A stretch of DNA of 45,620 bases from Caloranaerobacter azorensis DSM 13643 (GCF_900129995.1 NZ_FQXO01000009.1:21489-67108), one strand, 5' to 3'; shown: positions 1 to 9,173, numbered from the stretch's first letter. The notes: a model not told the origin generated them from the sequence alone. Translations and numbers: made by a program.

Positions 1-268
1 AGGCTCAAATTTTTAGAAAATCCTAACGCACCTAATCAAGACATCCTGTCTTGTAGGATGCTGGTTTGACCTCCTGTCAAACCTACGGATTTTCTTCAAA
101 ATTTTCATCTAGTTTTTTAACTAAATTCTTTCAAGCATTCGCTTTCATTTTCATAAATATTGAAAAATATAAGTTTATAAGCAGTCTGATTCAAGGAATA
201 ACTCCTTGACTCTATTTTGTAAAGATTTTTATTAAACCTGCTTACATAGATAATCTATCCTCTTTCTT
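1..268. repeat. Nested inverted-repeat element in intergenic DNA
   Basis: No gene is visible here. The 8-bp arms GAAAATCC (16-23) and GGATTTTC (87-94), with weaker flanking complementarity, enclose two smaller hairpins: AAGACA/TGTCTT (38-52) and TTTGAC/GTCAAA (64-81), the latter extended by GTAGG (53-57) pairing with CCTAC (82-86). A second nest follows: TAAGCAG (178-184) with CTGCTTA (238-244), enclosing CAAGGA/TCCTTG (192-208). The architecture resembles REP/MITE-like elements or a structured RNA. I see no other copy in this window, and whatever lies upstream is cut off by the window edge. Confidence 0.45.
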
Positions 269-769
269 TTATACTCCAGATAATATTTTTTCAGCTACAT
301 CGTCTAAATCTCTGCCATTTATATGCGCTTTTTCATATGCATCTCCTATTTTCGCAGTTTTACAACCTGCTTTCAACCCTGCAATAATATCTGTATCCAT
401 ATCCCCTATCATCCAACTCTGGCTCAAATCTATATTATACTTTTCAGCAAGTTCTAAAATCATTCCCGGTTTAGGCTTCCTGCATTCTGATTTTCTATAG
501 AAATCAGGACAGAATTTAATCTCTTTAATCTGACAGTACGGTTTAAGCTTTTCTATAAGTTTTTTATGTATTTTATTTAAATCTTCTTCTGTTATATAAC
601 CTAATTCAACACCACCCTGATTAGTAACTATAAATAGTGTGAATCCAGCATCATATAATTTTTTTAACCCTCTTTTAGCCGATTCATAAATTATTAAATC
701 CTCTGGCCTATTTACATGCTTACTATTATCATTTATAACTCCATCTCTATCTAAAAATATAGCTTTCAT
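269..769 (-). CDS. HAD-IIIA family phosphatase (GmhB/HisB-N-like)
   Basis: 166-aa cytoplasmic phosphatase of the HAD superfamily. Motif I is FLDRDGVIND near the N terminus (nucleophile and acid Asp), motif II is TNQGG, and motif IV is GDMDTD. The closest family is histidinol-phosphate or D-glycero-manno-heptose-1,7-bisphosphate phosphatase. The family's zinc loop is only partly kept: a Cys follows the central strand and another precedes RKPKPG, but the usual His and one Cys of the CxC pair are replaced, so zinc binding and substrate are uncertain. The ATG at 769 is preferred over the GTG 12 bases upstream because AGGAG lies before it. It ends an operon-like run with the class IV aminotransferase, 14 bases downstream of that gene's stop. 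Confidence 0.75.
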   Translation of the reverse strand: MKAIFLDRDGVINDNSKHVNRPEDLIIYESAKRGLKKLYDAGFTLFIVTNQGGVELGYITEEDLNKIHKKLIEKLKPYCQIKEIKFCPDFYRKSECRKPKPGMILELAEKYNIDLSQSWMIGDMDTDIIAGLKAGCKTAKIGDAYEKAHINGRDLDDVAEKILSGV

Positions 770-783
770 AAATGAAATCACTC

Positions 784-1620
784 CTAGAACAAATTTTTCT
801 TAGATTCAATATAATTCTCCATATCCTTAATATAACTTAAACCGATTTCTTTTATTATCTTATTATTAACAGAATTCAGCTTTATTTCATCAATAGTTTT
901 TATAGGCAAAACATTTACAGATGTCCCTGTCATAAAAGCCCCATCTAAATTTTTCAATTCATCAATATGTATATTCTTCTCTATAATTTCTATTCCAAGC
1001 TCTTTTGAAATTTTTAATACTTTTTCTCTAGTTATTCCCTGCAAAACATCACCTTCAGGTGCAGTATATACTTTATCATCTATAACAAAAAATATATTAG
1101 AACGACTGCCTTCGGTAATATACCCATCTTCATTAACCAAAAGAGCTTCAAATGCATTTCTGTCTTCTAACTCTTTTTTTATTTTTTCTTTAAACTCAAT
1201 ATTTACTACTTTAGCATTAGGATTTTCTCTTACAATGTTAAAAAGAATTGTATGTATACCATTTTCATATACTTCTTTTTCTGGATAATAACTCTTTATA
1301 AAATATGCTAAAAACATATGATTACTTTTATCAAGATCGCTAAATACCAATTTTATATTTAAATTGGGAAAATTATTTGCAGCAATCAGTTTTTTAATTT
1401 CATATAATATTTCATCATCTGATTTTTTTATTTTAAATCCAAGTAATTGAGCCGATTTTCTCATTCTCATCAAATGCTCCTCCACATACAAAGGAACACC
1501 ATCTATAACTCTAATAACCTCATATATAGATGGTGAATTTATTAAATCAGTATTGACTTCTTTAACCGAACAAACTTTACCATTAACAATACAAAAATCT
1601 AAATATAATTCATTTAACAT
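784..1620 (-). CDS. Class IV PLP aminotransferase (branched-chain aminotransferase / aminodeoxychorismate lyase family)
   Basis: 278-aa fold-type IV PLP enzyme. The substrate-side segment SIYEVIRVIDGVPLYVEEH, the PLP-contacting ITEGSRSNIFF and the QGITREKVL helix are clear. The family includes IlvE, D-amino-acid aminotransferase and PabC; the sequence alone does not decide between them, although length and motifs suit a PabC- or IlvE-like enzyme. I place the start at the ATG at 1620 because GAGGTG sits 6 bases upstream; a longer reading frame to 1668 would overlap the preceding regulator gene. It is followed closely by a HAD phosphatase and preceded by the BTAD regulator, so the three may be cotranscribed. 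Confidence 0.8.
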   Translation of the reverse strand: MLNELYLDFCIVNGKVCSVKEVNTDLINSPSIYEVIRVIDGVPLYVEEHLMRMRKSAQLLGFKIKKSDDEILYEIKKLIAANNFPNLNIKLVFSDLDKSNHMFLAYFIKSYYPEKEVYENGIHTILFNIVRENPNAKVVNIEFKEKIKKELEDRNAFEALLVNEDGYITEGSRSNIFFVIDDKVYTAPEGDVLQGITREKVLKISKELGIEIIEKNIHIDELKNLDGAFMTGTSVNVLPIKTIDEIKLNSVNNKIIKEIGLSYIKDMENYIESKKNLF

Positions 1621-1645
1621 ATCTAACACCTCACATTTTTTCATC

Positions 1646-4600
1646 TTAATCATATACTTTCTCATCAAATCTTAATTCTTTCCTTAAAGCCTTTAAAATA
1701 TCGACTTCATAACTCTCCCTGACTTTTTTTAAAAGCTCTATACCGCAATCGCAATAGTATTTTAAATCTTTATTCAAATAGTCCTTAAATATATCGTTTA
1801 AAAACTGGTTTTTCCCCATTTTACTTCTAATCTCAGCTTTAACTCTATATATAAGTCCTAATTCATAAGGACTTTTTAACTTTTTAGAAAAATAATCAGC
1901 TCTTTTCAGACTTTCTAACGCCTCTTTATATTTACCTTCTTGTATATATAAAAGTGCCATATAGCCTTCAGCCGTTGAACGTCCCCAAAGTGTATCAATA
2001 TGGTTATATACATCTAACGCCTTTCTCAAATACTGTCTAGCTCTATGATAATCCCCCATATCATAAGCCGCTTGCCCCGCATTTGTTGTGAATATTGTAA
2101 GTCCTCTTATAACTTTTTTATCCTCACAAATTTTAATAGCTTTATCATAAAACGTAAGAGCCGTTGAAAAGCTCATATTATGTCTTCTTATCTCACCTAT
2201 ATAATTATAGGCAGCCGCTATATTTAGTGAATATCTATCTTCATCTTGATTAAGTATTGTAAACATCCTTATAGATTCCTTCAAAAACTCCTCAGCCTTT
2301 TTATATTCACCAGACATAATTTTATTTACACCTTTAAGCCTTAATAAAATAGCTATATCCTTTTTATATTCTAACTGTCTAGCAAGTTTTAATCCTAAAT
2401 CTAGATATTTTTTCATAGTATCGCTATTATGAGTTTGAATAGAATAATATATCATCTGTCTATAACCTTTCAGAGCATACCTATATTCTCCAACCTCAAT
2501 AGACTTATTTATAACTCTCTTTATATAATCAATTCCTCTGTCATACTCACCTTCTCTTATTAAATATCTACCCTTCATATGAAAAAACGCTATCTCTAGT
2601 TTTATAATATCTTCAGTTAAACCTTCCTTTTTCTTTACTTCATCAAGTAACTTTTCAATATCATTTAAATACTTAATAGCCTTATCTTTTGTTATATATA
2701 AATATCCTTTATCCTTAATTGGTACATTTGTTAATTCAGGGAAAAGCTCATGGCTAAAATCTAAATATCTATCAACATTCTTTATACTATACTTTAAAGT
2801 AGCTAACTTATTGCCTCCATTAGAAAAATGATATATAATTTTCGGATATAAAAGCATATCACTGTTATTATTCTTTAAATTACGTTCTAATATAGACCCA
2901 ATCCTATTGTGAAGCAGTCTTCTCATAGTCTGAGATTGTTCAAAATATACAAATTCCCTTAATTTCTGGTGAGTAAATTTATAACTTATCTTATCTTCCT
3001 GAACTATCTCCTTGATTATATATTTATTTTTTAATTCTTCAATAATTTCAATGATTTCAAATTCACTTTTTCCACTTACTTCTTTTATAATATCTAAACT
3101 TGCCTCATCAAAAAATAGCGAAATAATATTTATTATTTTTCTACCATCATCAGAAATACCCAATAATCTGCTTTTTAATATATCTTGAATTTTTGAAGTC
3201 ATAAAATTTATATTTCCTTTTTCTTTTACCGTATTTAAAAATTCTACTAGGAAAAAAGTGTTTCCTTCCGTCTCCTCATAAATCCTGTTTTTTAATTCTT
3301 CAGTAAATCTATGCCCCGGAAGAGCCTTACTTAAAAAATCTTCTACTTCACTTTTTGTAAATCTACTTAGAAAAATTTTCTCCAATTTATTATATTTAAT
3401 CAAAAGCGCTGTAAACCTCTCAATCTTATAACTGCATACATTTCTTAAAGTCCCTAATAAATTTATATTATTATTTTCATCATGTAAAATTAGCTTACTG
3501 AGTAAAGATAAACTCATATCATCCATCCAATGTAAATCTTCAAATATAAGCAGTATTTTCTTTTTTCTGGAAACCTTTTTGAAAATGCTTAAAATTACAT
3601 CTTCAACAACTTGATACTTTAAACTGTCTATTTTTTCTACTGGATTTATATTGAGCTGAACTGATTCATCTGCAAATACAGGAAATATACAAGAAATAAT
3701 ATTTTTCCATAGGGCTGGAACATCTATATTTTCAATTTTGATAATATTAATAAGTTTATCAAGTATAGTATTCCATGGTTTAAGCAGATAGTCTTCTTCC
3801 ACTTGATAGCAGTTAGCTTCAATTATATATACATCTTCCTTATCTATCATACTTAAGAACTTATCTTTAAGCCTAGTTTTACCTATTCCAGCTTCTCCTA
3901 TTATAAGGACTGACTTCGAACTTTTACCGTATACAAATTCTTTATAATTTTTCTCTAAAAATTGAAGTTCCTCATTTCTTCCATAAAAAAATTCTTTATT
4001 ACTTAAATCCTCCTTCTCCTTTGAATCTCTCATAAGTAAAATATTTTCGTAAAGCCGTTTAGTTTCTGATTCAGGCGTTATTCCTAATTCACTGGCTAAC
4101 CTTTTTAATAACTTATTATAAATATCAATTGCCTTATTATAAGCTCCTTTACTGCTATAAAGCTTAATTAAAATTCTATGTGCCTTTTCATCAAATTCAT
4201 CAGCTTCAATCAATAATTTCGCATACTTTTCAACTAAATCATATTCTTGTTTTAATTGACTTTCGTTTATCCTTTTATAAAGTTTCGATATATATATTTC
4301 TTTAAATTTCTCTCTTGTATTTATCAACCATTCGTCAAATTTTTGAGCATCCTTAACTAAGAATCCCTTTAAAAATTCTCCTGAGTACGCTTCAATATCA
4401 TTATCACTATCAGATAAAAAAATATCTAAATCTATATTTAAATCTATATCAGGATTTAACATTACAATATGCTTTTGCGGAGATATAATAATATCCATTT
4501 CAAAAGATTTCCTTATCTTATACATTGTATTTCTCAAATTCTTCTTTGCTTTCCTCTCTGAAAGTTCTCCCCACAAAAGAGAAGCTAGTTCATCCCTAGT

Positions 4601-4723
4601 TGCTTTTTTATTTACTACTAAATAGTAAAATAAAGCTTCTGCTTTTCTTAAAGGAAATGTTATTTTTTTACCATCTTTTATTACAGTAGGAATATCAAAT
4701 AACTTTACACATATCGGAGTCAT
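1646..4723 (-). CDS. Large BTAD/AAA/TPR transcriptional regulator
   Basis: About 1025 residues. The N terminus resembles the winged helix of OmpR/SARP regulators (the FPLRKAEALFYYLVVNKK region), followed by a bacterial transcriptional activator (BTAD) helical domain to about residue 235. A STAND-type ATPase follows, with Walker A GEAGIGKTR near residue 280 and Walker B LLIFEDLHWMDD. From about residue 640 to the end the sequence is helical with TPR-like repeats (for example AAAYNYIGEIRRHNMSFSTALTFYDKAI). Such proteins are ATP-dependent signal-integrating activators; the ligand is unknown. The start at 4723 follows GGAAGTGG; a GTG 15 bases upstream is possible. It is divergent from adhE across a shared 0.5-kb regulatory region, so adhE is one possible target. 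Confidence 0.85.
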   Translation of the reverse strand: MTPICVKLFDIPTVIKDGKKITFPLRKAEALFYYLVVNKKATRDELASLLWGELSERKAKKNLRNTMYKIRKSFEMDIIISPQKHIVMLNPDIDLNIDLDIFLSDSDNDIEAYSGEFLKGFLVKDAQKFDEWLINTREKFKEIYISKLYKRINESQLKQEYDLVEKYAKLLIEADEFDEKAHRILIKLYSSKGAYNKAIDIYNKLLKRLASELGITPESETKRLYENILLMRDSKEKEDLSNKEFFYGRNEELQFLEKNYKEFVYGKSSKSVLIIGEAGIGKTRLKDKFLSMIDKEDVYIIEANCYQVEEDYLLKPWNTILDKLINIIKIENIDVPALWKNIISCIFPVFADESVQLNINPVEKIDSLKYQVVEDVILSIFKKVSRKKKILLIFEDLHWMDDMSLSLLSKLILHDENNNINLLGTLRNVCSYKIERFTALLIKYNKLEKIFLSRFTKSEVEDFLSKALPGHRFTEELKNRIYEETEGNTFFLVEFLNTVKEKGNINFMTSKIQDILKSRLLGISDDGRKIINIISLFFDEASLDIIKEVSGKSEFEIIEIIEELKNKYIIKEIVQEDKISYKFTHQKLREFVYFEQSQTMRRLLHNRIGSILERNLKNNNSDMLLYPKIIYHFSNGGNKLATLKYSIKNVDRYLDFSHELFPELTNVPIKDKGYLYITKDKAIKYLNDIEKLLDEVKKKEGLTEDIIKLEIAFFHMKGRYLIREGEYDRGIDYIKRVINKSIEVGEYRYALKGYRQMIYYSIQTHNSDTMKKYLDLGLKLARQLEYKKDIAILLRLKGVNKIMSGEYKKAEEFLKESIRMFTILNQDEDRYSLNIAAAYNYIGEIRRHNMSFSTALTFYDKAIKICEDKKVIRGLTIFTTNAGQAAYDMGDYHRARQYLRKALDVYNHIDTLWGRSTAEGYMALLYIQEGKYKEALESLKRADYFSKKLKSPYELGLIYRVKAEIRSKMGKNQFLNDIFKDYLNKDLKYYCDCGIELLKKVRESYEVDILKALRKELRFDEKVYD

Positions 4724-4876
4724 AAATCCCACTTCCACTTTTTTAATAATCCAACAAATTATATCTCTTGATTTTATTTAGGTTATGAATATATTTCGAC
4801 TAAACATATTAAAATCCTCTTTAAAGCTGCAATCAAACTTATATTTTTTAATCTAAAAAATTTTTTTAAAAAATAC

Positions 4877-4904
4877 TTGAATCTATAAAAGTTTATGATA
4901 TTAT
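4877..4904 (+). promoter_or_regulatory. Candidate sigma-A promoter of adhE
   Basis: TTGAAT (4877-4882), a 16-base spacer, then TATTAT (4899-4904), reading toward adhE. It would give a leader of about 320 bases containing all three Rex-like sites. Further promoters closer to the gene are possible in this AT-rich leader. Confidence 0.5.
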
Positions 4905-4984
4905 ATATATGGGTGATTCTTTTTTAAAACTTTTATATTTTCGCTGTCGAATATGTGAAAACATATTGTTTTTTTAATGATTTA

Positions 4985-5002
4985 TTGTTAATTTTTTAAC
5001 TA
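4985..5002. promoter_or_regulatory. Rex-type operator 1 upstream of adhE
   Basis: TTGTTAATTTTTTAACTA contains the dyad GTTAA-N4-TTAAC and matches the clostridial redox-sensor Rex consensus TTGTTAAnnnnTTAACAA except at the last positions. AdhE is a classical Rex target, derepressed when NADH is high. Confidence 0.75.
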
Positions 5003-5072
5003 TATTGTTCTTTTAGATTTTTATTATAGAATATCTGTGAATTACAATATGGATTATTTTTTTGGCGTTCTA

Positions 5073-5090
5073 TTGTTAATTTTTTAACCA
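5073..5090. promoter_or_regulatory. Rex-type operator 2 upstream of adhE
   Basis: TTGTTAATTTTTTAACCA has the same dyad as the other two sites and starts 88 bases after the first. Confidence 0.75.
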
Positions 5091-5180
5091 TATCTTTATG
5101 GTTTAGATTTCTAGTAAGAAAGGAGTGTATTTATACCTGTTAAATATATAAAAGCATCATATTATTTTTTTAGTATATTA

Positions 5181-5198
5181 TTGTTAATTTTTTAACTA
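5181..5198. promoter_or_regulatory. Rex-type operator 3 upstream of adhE
   Basis: TTGTTAATTTTTTAACTA is identical to site 1. It starts 108 bases after site 2 and ends 38 bases before the adhE start codon. Confidence 0.75.
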
Positions 5199-5236
5199 TA
5201 ATTATATATTTAAAATTCAAGAGAGAGGTGGCAATT

Positions 5237-7828
5237 ATGTCTGTTAAAAATGTAGAAGATTTAATGAAAAAATTAAAAGAAATAAGAAAAGCTCAAAAAA
5301 AATACGCTACTTATACTCAAGAACAAGTAGACGAAATTTTTAGACAAGCTGCAATAGCTGCAACTAATGCTAGGATTGAACTTGCAAAAATGGCAGTTGA
5401 AGAAACTGGTATGGGAATTGTTGAAGATAAAGTTATAAAAAACCATTTTTCATCTGAATATATTTACAACAAATATAAAGATGAAAAAACTTGTGGTATC
5501 ATTGAAAGAGACAACTCTTTTGGTATTGTGAAGATTGCAGAACCAATAGGTGTTATAGCTGCAATTGTACCAACTACAAATCCAACTTCAACTACAATAT
5601 TTAAAGCTCTTATCGCATTAAAAACTAGAAATGGTATAATATTTTCACCTCATCCAAGAGCAAAAAAATCAACAATAGCCGCTGCAAAAATAATATTAGA
5701 AGCAGCAGTTAAAGCAGGAGCTCCAGAAGGAATTATAGGCTGGATAGATGAACCTTCTATAGAACTTTCTCAATGTGCCATGAGAGAATCTGATTTAATC
5801 CTTGCTACTGGTGGACCAGGTATGGTTAAAGCCGCTTATTCATCAGGTAAACCAGCTATAGGTGTAGGTGCAGGAAATACTCCTGCTATAATAGACGAAA
5901 CTGCACATATAAAAATGGCAGTAAACTCAATACTCCTTTCAAAAAGCTTTGATAATGGAGTTATCTGTGCTTCTGAACAATCTGTAATAGTTATAGAAGA
6001 TGTTTATGATGAAGTTAAAAAGGAATTTTCAGAAAGAGGAGCTTACCTATTAAAGAAAAATGAAATAGATAAGATCAGAAAAATTATTTTAGTTAACGGC
6101 TCTATAAATCCAAATATAGTTGGTCAATCAGCATATAAAATAGCTGAAATGGCAGGAATTAAAGTTCCAGAAAACACTAAAGTCCTTATTGGAGAAGTTG
6201 AATCTGTAGAAGCTAGCGAACCTTTTGCACACGAAAAACTATCTCCAATCCTTGCTCTATACAAAGTAAAAAGTTTTTCAGAAGCTCTTGATAAAGCTGA
6301 AAAACTTGTTGAACTTGGAGGTTTTGGACATACTTCAGTATTGTATACTGATCAGGTTAAATCAAAAGACAGAATTGCAAAGTTCAGCGAAGTAATGAAA
6401 ACTGGAAGAACAATAATAAATATGCCTTCTTCTCAAGGTGCTATAGGAGATATATACAATTTCAAACTTGCTCCTTCTTTAACTCTAGGCTGCGGTTCTT
6501 GGGGTGGAAACTCAGTATCAGAAAATGTTGGGGTAAAACACCTTTTAAATATAAAGAACGTAGCCGAGAGGAGAGAAAATATGCTTTGGTTTAGAGTGCC
6601 AGAAAAAATATACTTTAAATATGGCTGTTTAGCAATGGCATTAAAAGAATTAAAAGATATGAATAAAAAGAAAGCCTTTATTGTAACTGACAAAGTTCTT
6701 TATAATTTAGGTTTTGTTGATAAGATTACAAAAGTGTTAGAAGAAATACAAATAGATTTCAAAGTATTCTTCGATGTAGAACCAGACCCAACTTTAGCTA
6801 TTGCTAAAAAAGGTGCTGAAGAAATGAGAAGTTTTGAACCTGATACAATTATAGCCTTAGGTGGAGGTTCACCAATGGATGCTGCTAAAATAATGTGGGT
6901 AATGTACGAGCATCCAGAAGTTAGATTTGAAGACTTAGCAATGAGATTTATGGATATAAGAAAAAGAGTATTCAGGTTCCCAAAAATGGGTGAAAAAGCT
7001 ATGATGGTAGCAATACCAACTTCAGCAGGTACAGGTTCTGAAGTAACTCCTTTTGCAGTTATAACAGATGAAAGAACTCAAATTAAATATCCATTAGCCG
7101 ATTATGAGCTTACTCCAGATATGGCTATAGTAGATGCAGAGCTTATGATGAATATGCCAAAAGGATTAACAGCAGCTTCTGGTATTGATGCATTAACTCA
7201 TGCTATAGAGGCATATGTTTCTGTATGTGCTTCAGAATATACTAATGGAATGGCTTTAGAAGCTATTAGACTTATATTTAAATATTTACCTCAAGCATAT
7301 AATGATGGTCCAAATAACATAAAAGCTAGAGAAAAAATGGCTCATGCTTCAACTATGGCAGGTATGGCATTTGCTAATGCTTTCTTAGGCGTATGCCATT
7401 CAATGGCTCATAAACTAGGTTCTATGCATCATATACCTCATGGTATAGCAAATGCTCTATTAATCAATGAAGTTATTAGATACAATGCAGTAGATAATCC
7501 TAGAAAACAAGCTACATTCCCACAATATAAATATCCAAATGCTAAATGGAGATATGCTAGGATTGCTGACTATTTACAATTAGGTGGAAATACAGATGAT
7601 GAAAAAGTAGAACTATTGATTAAGGCTATTGATGATTTAAAAGCTAAATTAAATATACCAAAGACTATAAGAGAAGCTGGAGTTTCTAAACAAAAATTCT
7701 TTGCAACATTAGATGAAATGAGCGAAAAGGCATTTGACGATCAATGTACTGTATCTAACCCAAGATATCCTTTAATTAGCGAAATTAAACAAATGTATAT
7801 AAATGCATTTGGAGAAATAAAAAAATAA
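5237..7828 (+). CDS. adhE: Bifunctional acetaldehyde-CoA/alcohol dehydrogenase
   Basis: 863-aa fusion enzyme converting acetyl-CoA to acetaldehyde and then ethanol with two NADH, regenerating NAD in fermentation. The N-terminal aldehyde dehydrogenase half (to about residue 440) carries the catalytic-Cys segment NGVICASEQ. The C-terminal iron-dependent alcohol dehydrogenase half has the nucleotide motif GGGSPMDAAK and the metal-site histidine segments GIDALTHAIEAY and MAHKLGSMHHIPHG. Length is normal for AdhE, which usually forms spirosome filaments in the cytoplasm. The ATG at 5237 is chosen over an in-frame GTG at 5228 because that GTG is part of the ribosome site GAGAGGTGG. Three Rex-type operators precede it, and a long palindromic terminator follows. 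Confidence 0.97.
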   Translation: MSVKNVEDLMKKLKEIRKAQKKYATYTQEQVDEIFRQAAIAATNARIELAKMAVEETGMGIVEDKVIKNHFSSEYIYNKYKDEKTCGIIERDNSFGIVKIAEPIGVIAAIVPTTNPTSTTIFKALIALKTRNGIIFSPHPRAKKSTIAAAKIILEAAVKAGAPEGIIGWIDEPSIELSQCAMRESDLILATGGPGMVKAAYSSGKPAIGVGAGNTPAIIDETAHIKMAVNSILLSKSFDNGVICASEQSVIVIEDVYDEVKKEFSERGAYLLKKNEIDKIRKIILVNGSINPNIVGQSAYKIAEMAGIKVPENTKVLIGEVESVEASEPFAHEKLSPILALYKVKSFSEALDKAEKLVELGGFGHTSVLYTDQVKSKDRIAKFSEVMKTGRTIINMPSSQGAIGDIYNFKLAPSLTLGCGSWGGNSVSENVGVKHLLNIKNVAERRENMLWFRVPEKIYFKYGCLAMALKELKDMNKKKAFIVTDKVLYNLGFVDKITKVLEEIQIDFKVFFDVEPDPTLAIAKKGAEEMRSFEPDTIIALGGGSPMDAAKIMWVMYEHPEVRFEDLAMRFMDIRKRVFRFPKMGEKAMMVAIPTSAGTGSEVTPFAVITDERTQIKYPLADYELTPDMAIVDAELMMNMPKGLTAASGIDALTHAIEAYVSVCASEYTNGMALEAIRLIFKYLPQAYNDGPNNIKAREKMAHASTMAGMAFANAFLGVCHSMAHKLGSMHHIPHGIANALLINEVIRYNAVDNPRKQATFPQYKYPNAKWRYARIADYLQLGGNTDDEKVELLIKAIDDLKAKLNIPKTIREAGVSKQKFFATLDEMSEKAFDDQCTVSNPRYPLISEIKQMYINAFGEIKK

Positions 7829-7834
7829 CACAAT

Positions 7835-7880
7835 AAATCAAAATGAGGTAGATGATTAATCATCTACCTCATTTTGATTT
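7835..7880. terminator. Bidirectional terminator between adhE and yibE/F gene
   Basis: A perfect inverted repeat: arms of about 21 bases (AAATCAAAATGAGGTAGATG and its complement) around a short loop. It lies between convergent genes and can serve both. Confidence 0.9.
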
Positions 7881-7891
7881 ACATTTAACTA

Positions 7892-9076
7892 TTAAATCGA
7901 TTTATAATTTTTGTCCCTTCCTATTGTCCCCGACACTAAAACTGTCAGCGGTATAGTTAAAATAAGTCCTATACTTCCTGCTAATGCCCTAACAACTTCC
8001 GAAGCAATCATATCTCTATTTATTATTTCAACAAATGAAAAATTATATGCTAAAAATAGAAGCATTAAATGGATTGCTCCACCTGCATATGCCAATATTA
8101 AAGTATTTGACATAGTTCCCATAATATCTCGTCCCATATTCATACCAGATTTAATTAAATCTTTTGTACTAATTTCTGGATTAACAGATTGCATTTCGTA
8201 CATAGCTGATGAAATGGACATACTTACATCCATTACAGCTCCTAATGCACCTAATATAATTCCTGCAAAAAGTAACCCTTTAAAATTAAAACTTATATTT
8301 TGAGGAATGAACATAAGCATTTGCGCTTCTTCATTACCTAATCCAGTAAGTTTAGCCATTGTACCGATACCTAATGCTATTAGACCGGCAATTAATACTC
8401 CTCCTGCAGTACCTATTATAGCACATAATGTCTTTTTATTTATTCCACTTATAATTAATAGAGTTATAATGATTACACCTATACTAACAATTATAGATAC
8501 TAACACAGGGCTATACCCTTTTAATATCAAAGGTAGTAGTATTTTAACAACTGCTAAAATTGTTAAAGCTAATGTTATTACAGTTTTAAAGCCTTTAAAC
8601 CCACCAACTAATATTAAAAGAAGTATAAAAACTATAACTAAATAAAGTAAATATTTATCTCTTGCAATTTCACCTATATATCCGACCAAAATATTCCCAT
8701 TTTCATCTTCTTCTAAAAATAAAAGTACGTTATCGCCCTTATTTACAATAATATTGTAAACTATTCTTTCATCAATATAATTATCTACAATAATAGTTTC
8801 TCCTTTATGCTTTCCGCTCGTGATTTTTACTTTTACTCTCTGATGGCGCATTTCATAGTTTTGATCATAACCTTCAGTTTCCTCAATTTCATCTGACAAT
8901 ATCTCAACCACTTTTCCATGCACAGGTTTTAATTGTTCTTGACTAATGTCTTGCATTTCGTTTTCGAAATTACCGTCATTGCCATCAGCAAAGACACTTG
9001 CTGTATTAAATATCAGAATAAATACAGTCAACAATACAACAATAAAAGATAATCGCCTGCTGTCATAAATACTCAT
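7892..9076 (-). CDS. YibE/F family multi-pass membrane protein
   Basis: 394 residues. An N-terminal signal-like hydrophobic segment (IVVLLTVFILIFNTASVFA) precedes an extracytoplasmic domain of about 110 residues, followed by roughly seven membrane segments starting near YLLYLVIVFILLLILVGGFKG. This matches the YibE/F-like family, whose function is not established. The start at 9076 follows AAAGGGGTG; an upstream ATG at 9112 lies over the -10 element and is rejected. A good promoter with a dyad over its -35 lies just upstream. It converges with adhE. Confidence 0.8.
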   Translation of the reverse strand: MSIYDSRRLSFIVVLLTVFILIFNTASVFADGNDGNFENEMQDISQEQLKPVHGKVVEILSDEIEETEGYDQNYEMRHQRVKVKITSGKHKGETIIVDNYIDERIVYNIIVNKGDNVLLFLEEDENGNILVGYIGEIARDKYLLYLVIVFILLLILVGGFKGFKTVITLALTILAVVKILLPLILKGYSPVLVSIIVSIGVIIITLLIISGINKKTLCAIIGTAGGVLIAGLIALGIGTMAKLTGLGNEEAQMLMFIPQNISFNFKGLLFAGIILGALGAVMDVSMSISSAMYEMQSVNPEISTKDLIKSGMNMGRDIMGTMSNTLILAYAGGAIHLMLLFLAYNFSFVEIINRDMIASEVVRALAGSIGLILTIPLTVLVSGTIGRDKNYKSI

Positions 9077-9111
9077 TTTGACACCCCTTTTAAAAAATAT
9101 GTTATAAAACA

Positions 9112-9140
9112 ATATTAAATCACTTTGACCTATTAGTCAA
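9112..9140 (-). promoter_or_regulatory. Promoter of the yibE/F gene with dyad operator
   Basis: Minus-strand TTGACT (9135-9140), a 17-base spacer and TAATAT (9112-9117). The -35 lies inside the dyad TTGACCTATTAGTCAA (9125-9140), which suggests a repressor site; the regulator is unknown. Confidence 0.65.
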
Positions 9141-9161
9141 CAAAAGCAATTACAAAACAAC

Positions 9162-9173
9162 GGGCTATCGCCC
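9162..9173 (-). terminator. Short GC hairpin after truncated radical SAM gene
   Basis: GGGC-TATC-GCCC, followed on the minus strand by GTTGTTTTG. It is a weak candidate terminator for the cluster A operon. Confidence 0.35.

Larger units (their letters stand above)
4724..5236. other. Divergent regulatory region of the BTAD regulator and adhE
   Basis: A gene-free region of about 0.5 kb. It holds a candidate sigma-A promoter (4877-4904) and three imperfect tandem modules of about 90-110 bp. Each module ends in the same 16-base Rex-like dyad and has related AT-rich text between dyads (for example TTTAGATTT after the first and second). No leader-peptide ORF convinces. Confidence 0.7.

Noticed and set aside
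6433-6693. Minus-strand ORF inside adhE
   Set aside because: It lies wholly within a strongly conserved gene and has no start signal or recognisable product.
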